Below, in pieces: positions 8,601-14,647 of a DNA stretch of 39,938 bases. The DNA is from an uncultured Acetatifactor sp. Lineage in GTDB: Bacteria; Bacillota; Clostridia; Lachnospirales; Lachnospiraceae. Numbering within the stretch: the stretch's first letter is position 1; each line of letters starts with the position of its first letter. Under the pieces are notes generated by a model. That model was not told where the DNA came from and made no database searches. It saw nothing but the letters and a program-made list of their open reading frames with translations. The stretch is from NCBI GenBank assembly GCA_910586775.1, contig CAJUJN010000037.1:1-39938 (forward strand), given 5' to 3'. The position numbers and the translations under genes are program-made.

Positions 8601-9459
8601 ACTGATTTAAGATAGTATTAATTTCTCTCAACTTAATAAAAATCGATGTGCTGTTAAAACGATCCAGGTCTTCTATAAAAACAACATTATATTTTGTCCT
8701 TTCAAAAAAATACAGCATCTCATCTATGTTTCTGTTGAATACAGAATCATCCGAATTTTCTTCTCCCTGTGCACTTATATCACCAACGCTGATTTCCTTA
8801 ATTGTAAACTTTGACGTAATATAGCGAATGATATAGCCGACTCCTAAAAGAGCAATCACAAACGCTAGGAAACGCGCTATTGCCTCTTTAAAGGATGCAA
8901 TTCCGTCTCTATATGTTGTGAAAACACTTACCACTTCATCAGGAAATAGCAAATATATTCCGGAAATAATGGCGATTACCAAAAATATGATTCCTATTAT
9001 GTATTTCCAAAGATTCACATGATGCAATTTCCGATAACGGCTTAGAGGTATTTTTACCGCATCGACCTTATAAAAAAGTTGCTTGAGTATTCCTCTTTCA
9101 AGCTCATCCTCAAATGCCTTCTTTGCCTTATGGGCATCATCGTACTTATGCTCATCAAACAATTCTTGTACTTTATCCCATGATCTGCCGTCAAAAGTGG
9201 CCAAAGAAAGGCCAATAGCTTTACACTTGGGGTACTGTTTTAAATATGAGTTAATGATACTGCTCTTTCCGGCACCGTAAGGACCTGTTAAAGCAATATT
9301 TTTAATCTTGGAATTTGATATAGCCCAATGAAGCGCTTTTAAGCTTTCTGCTTCGCTATCCAGACTATCTATTGGCACCAAATCAGAATATATTGACTTC
9401 TCATTTTTTAAATCGGAAAGCAACTTATTTTTTAACTTACTGAATAAATTTGTATTCAT
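5695..9459 (-). CDS. YobI/KAP-like membrane P-loop NTPase, candidate defence protein
   Basis: This very large 1254-aa protein has an N-terminal P-loop NTPase of the YobI/KAP type. Walker A is GPYGAGKSS (59-67) and Walker B VVFIEDLDRF (259-268). Two hydrophobic segments (about 152-172 and 197-213) are inserted between them, as in KAP NTPases, which places the nucleotide-binding domain at the membrane inner face. A coiled coil follows (about 460-520, KLNDEKANLETEIIRLRQDI), then some 700 residues of helical, repeat-like sequence without known catalytic motifs, which could be a sensor region. GGAGAAATAA precedes the ATG. It is the longest gene of the AT-rich left region and has no obvious partner gene. 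Large KAP/STAND-type NTPases are often antiphage proteins; that role is inference from family and neighbourhood. Confidence 0.75.
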   Translation of the reverse strand: MNTNLFSKLKNKLLSDLKNEKSIYSDLVPIDSLDSEAESLKALHWAISNSKIKNIALTGPYGAGKSSIINSYLKQYPKCKAIGLSLATFDGRSWDKVQELFDEHKYDDAHKAKKAFEDELERGILKQLFYKVDAVKIPLSRYRKLHHVNLWKYIIGIIFLVIAIISGIYLLFPDEVVSVFTTYRDGIASFKEAIARFLAFVIALLGVGYIIRYITSKFTIKEISVGDISAQGEENSDDSVFNRNIDEMLYFFERTKYNVVFIEDLDRFNSTSIFIKLREINTILNQYDVIKKRGKITFVYAVRDDLFQEETERTKFFDFLIPVIPVINSTNSGEVMRNLLGMGEERKDDKEYPEHDVSQKFVTLVSPYIGDMRILISIVNEFWIYKKTIKESQDVSLNDENMLALMIYKNICPKDFALLESEAGDVKDAFRYKAEACKKMQEKLNDEKANLETEIIRLRQDIAKSIKEIKILILSELMENRGIVSEIKVSNSMFNYNQMLEASFDFEKIRKGRIWVYYFPIDPGSYSDRENKVFADIQDLTEQMKELFTRYDRHLKFYNKPAEDAKKEIEQLDKEILALRAKTVQQLLESHAAEDILPENVWANNLLMFMLRHGYINENYADYINYFHPGSITKEELNFILWIRDFKGENDFSFSIKHCANVIDRLYDYEFGQVEALNYDLADYLIGHGNNSDKQQAFIKQLVNQSKVSLRFIKAYIDRGINIEQFIRLVCHASHFVWAEFMCDEQLSVEKKNQYFKLMINSCDVSDIKNNNGGCEDEEKGIYSKGVVKEYFEDQENILHELAGVPWDKIKQVIDELDIKFYKLNMAGLEKDIIDDIIRKRYIELNHSIMEALCKALGDGDSDDKLFQCNYQWLCELNNESLLEYVHDEFQEYVRVFIIGEESNTEEEKESVDAILQRIFEEDTALCIKVIEKEHLAYWNKLTDCLKDFEDKDKQEIWDCLLQNNRTDASWDNYLDYHALFGLTEALLRYFDENIDAILRSDAGEGTTDEIVKELITADLSDISFEKLIVNCRIDEFTNKLSEFSENKLKILIQNRYFKFTPEKLLEIKDISRSLGTEFICENVSAFLACMEQCNIDLTDIKGIIELKILNKENLLKVLNIVEPTDVDKEFALLAKDLNFILPKEYVEAIWQVLDEQDKCQFLYVQMKVFSLDEIAEKFGELGGVYGQFSSRTRHKYSLHKTEYNEALCHRLVEMEFLSSCDITEEKVGTDPITFQDKYEKHITGYVKKKSEKQ

Positions 9460-9938
9460 TTATTTCTCCATTTCTGTATATTTTACCACTTTATCACCGC
9501 TGACATTAACATTTGGCTTCTACAATGCCTAAAGTAAGTCAGCTTCATTGCAGATCAGAGTAGCTTAATCGGTAATTCTCCTATTATTTGTTATCGAATC
9601 CTTTCCTTCCCCACATGCTACCTCTCCTCCCACAGAACACAACAGTGTCGCAATCAAAATTTTCCGCCATCAATAATCAATGAAATGTTTCTGTTTTTTG
9701 TAAATTTTTCGATGCCAGATATGAAAATTATAACATACTGCCTATATATTTACAAAGGAAATCAAAACACTCCCTCCAGTCGGTTACCGCTAAATTATCA
9801 TTAAACCATTGCTTAGGCCTTCCCAAAATAGATGGTATAATTCACACTAAATATATTTGAATTTTATGGTGCACTGTCATGAAGATTGAAAATCAAGATT
9901 AACTTATAAAAACACGCATATTTCAGAAGGGTGCCACC
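9460..9938. other. Intergenic region, possible promoter for the methyltransferase remnant
   Basis: This AT-rich stretch contains no supported gene. A TATAAT box at 9836-9841 has a weak -35 candidate TTAGGC at 9813-9818 (17-nt spacer). Reading rightward, this could once have driven the methyltransferase pseudogene. The promoter of the large NTPase gene must also lie near 9460-9560 on the minus strand but is not obvious. Confidence 0.35.
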
Positions 9939-10532
9939 ATGACGAATATCAGTTGAGATGCCGCAGGTTATGAGAAAAACTTTTCATTTGTCCCTGCCTA
10001 TGGAGAAGCCGTGATTTGCCTGATCACAAAGCAGCTGAGAAGCCCCGTCATAGACCTGGGCTGCGGCAACGGTCCCCTTACCGATCACATTGCCGACAGA
10101 GGATATATGGTGACAGAGATAGATGACTCAGAAGAAATGCTCCAACTGGCCAAAAAAGAACATCCAGAATTAAACTTTATCAAAGGGAACGGTTTCTGCT
10201 TCCATCTGGCTGAAAAAGCAGATATTGTTTTTCAAATGCGGTCTTCCACTGGATTGGTGGAAAGAATCAGCAAGCTATGTTGTCAAATATCTATTACAGC
10301 CTGAAGCCGGGCGGAGAACTGGTCTGCGAATTCGGCAGCTCCGGGTGTGTGGAGGCCGTCCATGGAACGCTGGAGCCGAACGTTTGTGAATAAACCTTTT
10401 GAAGGGATTGAAAAGGGATTAAAAGAAGAAATTATTTCAGATGCCGTCTCCAGATTGCTGGACAAGCTTTACCAGAATAGCTGTTGAGTTATTGACTACA
10501 TGAAAATTCAATTCAGAGCCGTCAAGCAATAA
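9939..10532 (+). pseudogene. Class I SAM-dependent methyltransferase remnant
   Basis: These are remains of a trans-aconitate/UbiE-like class I methyltransferase. After AAGGGTG and an ATG at 9939, the frame reads MTNIS and then TGA (9954-9956) where relatives have Trp, then continues AAGYEKNFSFVPAYGEAV. The SAM motif I VIDLGCGNGPLTDHIADRGY and the DSEEMLQLA acidic loop are intact. Around 10240 the frame shifts, after which the FHWIGGKNQQAML, NIYYSLKPGG and LVCEFG signatures appear in another frame. Near 10370 an internal block of roughly 100 residues is missing and the C-terminal motif FVNKPFEGIEKGLKEE resumes, ending at 10532. A nonsense codon, at least one frameshift and a deletion make it a clear pseudogene. 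It lies between the defence-like genes and the ICE relaxase. Confidence 0.85.
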
Positions 10533-10738
10533 AAATTATTCCAGATCTGAGAAGCATATTTTTACCATAAGTTCATGTGCTTCGACGCATATGAAATCAA
10601 AAGCGTGACATGGTACACTTCCATCTACATCTCACCATGTGCATTATGCAGCTGCCAATAACAGCAGCTGCATTTTTCATCATCATATAATCCTTTTCTC
10701 CATCGTGTATAAGAAGTAGGGCAGATTCTTTTCAGCCG
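10533..10738. other. Junction between the AT-rich region and the ICE backbone
   Basis: These 206 bp contain no supported gene. They hold the plus-strand terminator at 10647-10677 and the 3' flank of the relaxase gene. In related elements this is where cargo or the integrase end begins; no recombinase gene or convincing attachment-site repeat can be seen here. Confidence 0.4.
10647..10677 (+). terminator. Intrinsic terminator
   Basis: TGCAGCTGC (10647-10655) and GCAGCTGCA (10664-10672) form a perfect 9-bp stem with an 8-nt loop, followed directly by TTTTT. It has the right polarity to terminate rightward transcription such as that of the methyltransferase remnant. It would also stop rightward transcripts before they run antisense through the relaxase gene. 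Confidence 0.7.
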
Positions 10739-12367
10739 TCAGCGCTCCTCCTGGTTCCTGCCCCACTGCTTCTTACAGGCAGCCTCATCCAGTCCCAGTA
10801 CCACATCCACATTATGCTTCGCCGTCTGATATTCAATCATCTCCTTCCTTGCCGCCTTGTATTCTTCATAGCACTGTTTCTTCTCCGTAAGAAGAGCAAC
10901 ATATTCTTTGGAAAGCTCCGCCACTTTCGGAATGTCTTTTCCGCCCAACGCATCAAAGGCCGCCTTTGCCGCCTGGTGCTTTTTTATCTCTTCCTGATGC
11001 TGATTCAGAAAGCTTTCTCTGTACCCGGATTTCTTATATGCGGCATATGTCTCCCTGGTCTTAGCATAGTTGATGATGTGCATCTTCATCTGTGCTTTTT
11101 CTGCCATCTGTCTTTCAAGCTGCTTGATACGGGCGGAAAGGAAATCGAACTTCTTTCCTGCGGCTTCTGTCCTGGCCTCCAATTCTTCATAATCTGCCAC
11201 TTTTTTCTCCGTCAGGAAGTTAATAGTCTTTGACGCTTCCTTTAAGTTGAACACCCTGGCCCACTGTTCATAGCCCTTCCCCTTCCCTGCCTGGAGCTTT
11301 GCCTGAATATCCACCAGGAGATTCACTTTCCTGTCCGTATTCCGGTTTCTTACACCAACAGCTGATTTCGGTCTTTGCCCCGCTTTCCGTCCTGCTGTGC
11401 TTTGGGTGCTGTTCTCAAAATGACTGCCAACAGATATTTTACGAACCTGTTCTCCCTGATATGGCTTTTCACAGCCCTGATCACTGCCCGCATCCTGAAA
11501 GTTCCCTGTGCCATAAGAATCCGTCATACCATGTTGGTCAACACTTCCCTGGTTCCCCCCTTGCAACTGTTCCCTGCCAGGAGTCTTATCCCGATCCGCA
11601 ATCCTCTCCCGCAACGCCTCTTCCGTATATTCCTCCCCCAGACGAAAAGATCGGGTAAAGCGTTCCTGTCCTGGGGCACGGAATTCCAATGACTTTCCCC
11701 GACGCTTGACCTCATACCCGTTCTCCCGCATCCGGGTCAGAAATTCCTCAAAATCACCGCATCCGGGCAGTTGGCTGTCAATCATATGGCGCAGGCGCTC
11801 CTTGAAGCTCCTGCCATGCTGTACCGCTCCCTTCTCCCCTGGGGACAAAGCCCGCTCCCGCTTCGGCTCCGGGATGGAAAGCCCATGGGCAAGGCAAATC
11901 CGGTCATTAATCCGCCGCAGGACTTTTACCGAATCCTTCACATTCTTAAATTTACCGTCACATTCCAGGTTGGTGCTGTTAATTTCGATGTGGCTATGGA
12001 TATGGGACTTGTCTTCATGGGTACAGACCACAAACTGATGCTGTCCTCCTGTAAACTCCATGGCAAGCTCATATCCGATTTTATTCGCCTCCTCCGGTGT
12101 AATTTCCCCCGGCTTAAAGGACTGCATCACCCTGTACATAGTCACGTCACGGTCTTTGGGTTGACTGCGCCCGGTAACGGCTTCATAAACAGCCTTTGCC
12201 GCCTCGAATTCTGCGGCGGCAGTTTCCGGGCTGCACATATAGGAAGAAACCAACTCCCCCTCTCGGGTCTTGTCCGGATTTTCATCATAATCAAGCCTGG
12301 CTTCCATGGACTGCTTTCTGCCCTGTCCCGGTGCAGCTTTCCGGGGCAGGAGCTTTACAACAGCCAT
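10739..12367 (-). CDS. MOBP-type relaxase (MobA/VirD2 family)
   Basis: This 542-aa relaxase nicks the element at its origin of transfer, becomes covalently linked to the 5' end and pilots the strand into the recipient. Family marks in the N-terminal 200 residues are the DYDENPDKT segment (27-35), VSSYMCSPETA (40-50), MQSFKPGEITPEEA, and above all THEDKSHIHSHIEIN, whose His122, His124 and His126 form the metal-binding triad. The catalytic Tyr is probably in the N-terminal region (Tyr43 or Tyr27); I cannot decide which. The C-terminal 200 residues are a charged coiled coil (QLERQMAEKAQMKM, KEYVALLTEKKQCYEEYKAARKE). Its start overlaps the end of the TOPRIM gene by 13 nt, so the two are translationally coupled. 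It is the last backbone gene of the minus-strand series visible here. Confidence 0.93.
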   Translation of the reverse strand: MAVVKLLPRKAAPGQGRKQSMEARLDYDENPDKTREGELVSSYMCSPETAAAEFEAAKAVYEAVTGRSQPKDRDVTMYRVMQSFKPGEITPEEANKIGYELAMEFTGGQHQFVVCTHEDKSHIHSHIEINSTNLECDGKFKNVKDSVKVLRRINDRICLAHGLSIPEPKRERALSPGEKGAVQHGRSFKERLRHMIDSQLPGCGDFEEFLTRMRENGYEVKRRGKSLEFRAPGQERFTRSFRLGEEYTEEALRERIADRDKTPGREQLQGGNQGSVDQHGMTDSYGTGNFQDAGSDQGCEKPYQGEQVRKISVGSHFENSTQSTAGRKAGQRPKSAVGVRNRNTDRKVNLLVDIQAKLQAGKGKGYEQWARVFNLKEASKTINFLTEKKVADYEELEARTEAAGKKFDFLSARIKQLERQMAEKAQMKMHIINYAKTRETYAAYKKSGYRESFLNQHQEEIKKHQAAKAAFDALGGKDIPKVAELSKEYVALLTEKKQCYEEYKAARKEMIEYQTAKHNVDVVLGLDEAACKKQWGRNQEER

Positions 12368-13383
12368 GTCCCGCCTCCCCTTCCATGCTCCCTTGCAAGC
12401 TTTTTCTGCAGGAGCTCATTATAATCCTTGCCGCAGGACACTGGCGGCGGGCAGTCTTGAATTTTCAACTTCCTGCCGGAAAGCTCCAATGATTTCTGAA
12501 TGGCTTTACGGATCCTCTCCATACCGGATAGCCCGGCGCTGTCATTATCCAGGCAGAGACTTATGTCTGTGACGGACGGGTGGTCCGCCAGAAATTGGAG
12601 CAGTGCACAGGGAGCTGTTCCGCCTAATGACAGATATGCTTCTCCTTTCTGGCATTCCCCCTGCTGCTTCCTGATTGACGCAATGGAAAGGGCATCGATT
12701 GGACTCTCCGCCACTGCCACAGAGACGCACTCCCTGTCCTGAGAGACCATTCCCTGAGAGGATAAGCCTTGAGACGGTATGCCCTGAACGGGCAGAAAAA
12801 ACCCATAGTGCTTGTCGCTACCTTCTGCCTCCCCCATATACCGGCTGCCTGTGCCACGCAGACAGGCATATCGCGGAGTTCCTTCAGAATCCTTTCCCAC
12901 AAATACGCAGTTATGGTATTTCCTGCTTTCATAAAGAATTCCCAGACCGATACACCTGCTGATGATTTCCGCATCAATGCCCCTTCTCTGGAGATACGAC
13001 ACCATAGCTGTCCCATATCGGTTTGCCTCCGGCAAAATGAGACGTTTTGGAGAATCAGACCGCTCCGTCTCCCTGCCGGACACCGACACTGCCAGTGACA
13101 CATTCTCCCGTAACCTATAAGACATCCCCCCGCAGAGAATCTCAACCGCCTCCACGAACCCCATCCCCCTAACTTTTACCAAATAATCCAGAGCCGTCCT
13201 GCCGCCTATCCCCTGGCTGTGCCAATGCCACTTTCCATTGGATATTTTCAGACTCTCATGGGACAGGGTACAGTATTCATTTCCACCGCACTTTTTTAGC
13301 TCCTGTGGCTCATAAGTACGCAGATAGGAAAGCAGATCCCACTCTTTGGCGCGGTTTATCTGCTCTTTCGTCACTCCTGGCAT
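12355..13383 (-). CDS. DUF3991/TOPRIM-domain protein (primase-like)
   Basis: This 342-aa ICE protein of the DUF3991-plus-TOPRIM type is related to DnaG-like primases and probably acts on the transferred strand. The N-terminal part carries a zinc-binding-like DUF3991 module (CGGNEYCTLSHESLKISNGKW, then WHSQGIGGRTALDYLVKVRG). The C-terminal TOPRIM region includes VAVAESPIDALS and LCLDNDSAGLSGMERI, giving the catalytic Glu and the Asp-x-Asp pair. I chose the ATG at 13383, which follows AGAAGGAGG with an ideal 8-nt gap, rather than the longer frame from 13440. It overlaps the relaxase start and is preceded by a cargo gene and terminator, so this pair likely depends on its own promoter or on readthrough. 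Confidence 0.85.
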   Translation of the reverse strand: MPGVTKEQINRAKEWDLLSYLRTYEPQELKKCGGNEYCTLSHESLKISNGKWHWHSQGIGGRTALDYLVKVRGMGFVEAVEILCGGMSYRLRENVSLAVSVSGRETERSDSPKRLILPEANRYGTAMVSYLQRRGIDAEIISRCIGLGILYESRKYHNCVFVGKDSEGTPRYACLRGTGSRYMGEAEGSDKHYGFFLPVQGIPSQGLSSQGMVSQDRECVSVAVAESPIDALSIASIRKQQGECQKGEAYLSLGGTAPCALLQFLADHPSVTDISLCLDNDSAGLSGMERIRKAIQKSLELSGRKLKIQDCPPPVSCGKDYNELLQKKLAREHGRGGGTWLL

Positions 13384-13476
13384 ACGCATCCCCTCCTTCT
13401 CCCGCTGACACAGCTTCAGCATAAACCTTCTCTTGCTCACACTCTCAAAACTGTCATGTCCTTTATTTCACATATG

Positions 13477-13514
13477 AAAAGACCGGCTGTTTCCTGCACT
13501 GGAACCAACCGGCC
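13477..13514 (-). terminator. Intrinsic terminator after the cargo gene
   Basis: On the minus strand, GGCCGGTTGGTTCC and GGAAACAGCCGGTC form a stem of about 14 bp with a few G-U pairs and a 6-nt loop, followed by TTTTC. It lies 16 bp past the stop of the 13530-14189 gene and should insulate that gene from the TOPRIM/relaxase pair. Confidence 0.65.
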
Positions 13515-13529
13515 ATATAATCACATCAT

Positions 13530-14189
13530 TTAGTTTTGAATGTCAATCCCTTCTTCCAACATCTGTTCCGTACTGACTTGAACTGAAATATCGCTTATGT
13601 CTCCTATTTGCAATTCAATATGGTCTCTTTCCGTTTTCTCCATATTCACTGCCAGACGGTATTCCTGCTGATGACGAAATTTTTCTCTTTTAAAGAACGA
13701 TATATTATACATCCCTTTTGTCAAAAGATCCATCATTTCAATCGTCACTTCCTGCTTTTCATCATAATAGTACACTTCTCTATGATGCAGTTCAAATCCC
13801 TCTTTTGATGCCGCATTTGTCGCTCTGCGTATAAATTCACCAACATCCTTTATAATCAAAGCAGTGTCACCAAACCTCACTAACCTTTCTTTCTGTTTAT
13901 CACTGAATTGAAATTTAGCATGTTCATTGGATATGTAAAACATACAAAAACCAAAGTTGCTGCTATTTTCCTGCTTCAGGGCAAAATTACAAGGAATGCC
14001 TCCCTGTGCTTCATATGCACTCGAATTAATCTGATTTTCTATGCGATCCCAAACTTCATCATCCTCCTGTTCTTCTTCCTTTATAAAATATCCCAATTCA
14101 TTCATATAAACCCGCCCTGACTGCAGGCTTTCGATTATCTTTTGTGTTTTCATTTTAATCAGTATTGGGCCTTTTGCCTCTATTTTCAT
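13530..14189 (-). CDS. Cargo protein of unknown function, DUF2971-like
   Basis: This 219-aa cytoplasmic protein is inserted between mobC and the TOPRIM gene. The layout recalls DUF2971-type proteins: an N-terminal LQSGRVYMNELGYFI segment, a central GDTALIIKDVGEFIRRA block followed by REVYYYDEKQE, and a terminal FFKREKFRHQQEYRLAV motif, where that family has a conserved E-Y/F-R. I regard the match as tentative. The start at 14189 is preferred over longer frames because GGGAGG stands 9 nt upstream. It is more AT-rich than its neighbours and is bracketed by terminators at 14263-14294 and 13477-13514, so it is a self-contained unit with its own expression. A weak promoter (TAAAAT near 14225) lies upstream. 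The function is unknown; defence or phage-exclusion cargo is one possibility. Confidence 0.6.
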   Translation of the reverse strand: MKIEAKGPILIKMKTQKIIESLQSGRVYMNELGYFIKEEEQEDDEVWDRIENQINSSAYEAQGGIPCNFALKQENSSNFGFCMFYISNEHAKFQFSDKQKERLVRFGDTALIIKDVGEFIRRATNAASKEGFELHHREVYYYDEKQEVTIEMMDLLTKGMYNISFFKREKFRHQQEYRLAVNMEKTERDHIELQIGDISDISVQVSTEQMLEEGIDIQN

Positions 14190-14262
14190 ATTCGCCATCC
14201 TCCCTTCTGATGCCATCCATTCATTTTAGCATAAAACCAACAAAAAATAAACGATTCAAATG

Positions 14263-14294
14263 AAAAAACACGGAAGGGGTTCTGTCTCTCCGTG
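14263..14294 (-). terminator. Intrinsic terminator after mobC
   Basis: Reading the minus strand, CACGGA and TCCGTG form a 6-bp stem with a 14-nt loop, followed directly by TTTTTT (positions 14268 down to 14263). It begins just past the mobC stop codon and should end the long ICE transcript before the cargo gene. Confidence 0.7.
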
Positions 14295-14302
14295 CCTTCT
14301 CG

Positions 14303-14647
14303 TTACTTTTGGAGACATGCAAATTTCCCCACCAACATTGCCACCTCCCTCTGAACTTCCAAATACCCCTTCCGCAGATCCTCCGCGTCTTCCCCATAAA
14401 GATTCCCAGTCTCATTACATCTGCGGGCAATCTGGTTCACATTATTAGAGACAGACCGAAGGAGCCGCAGCAGCTCCTTCATCTCTCCCAAATCCAGATG
14501 AACGACATAGCCGTCCACAGCCATCTTTCTCAGGTAGGCCCGCTTGTTCGCAGTGCCTGCCTGTTCCATCTTCTGCTCAATCAGAGCCATCTCTTCCGGG
14601 GAAACCTTAAAATACAGCCCTATGGTGCGTCCCTCATCTGGTCTCAT
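14303..14647 (-). CDS. mobC: MobC-like relaxosome accessory protein
   Basis: This 114-aa MobC-family protein has an N-terminal ribbon-helix-helix-like region (TIGLYFKVSPEEMALIEQKMEQAG, then KRAYLRKMAVDGYVV). It continues with the family-typical ELLRLLRSVSNNVNQIARRCNETGN motif and a helical tail. MobC proteins bind near the nick site of oriT, help melt it and assist relaxase binding. Its ATG overlaps the TGA of the giant helicase gene in an ATGA arrangement, so translation is coupled. Normally mobC lies directly before the relaxase; here a cargo gene and a TOPRIM gene intervene. Confidence 0.85.
   Translation of the reverse strand: MRPDEGRTIGLYFKVSPEEMALIEQKMEQAGTANKRAYLRKMAVDGYVVHLDLGEMKELLRLLRSVSNNVNQIARRCNETGNLYGEDAEDLRKGYLEVQREVAMLVGKFACLQK

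Noticed and set aside
13441..14302. Search for oriT inverted repeats near mobC and the relaxase
   Set aside because: The only inverted repeats found are followed by T-runs and are better explained as terminators; no nick-site consensus recognised.
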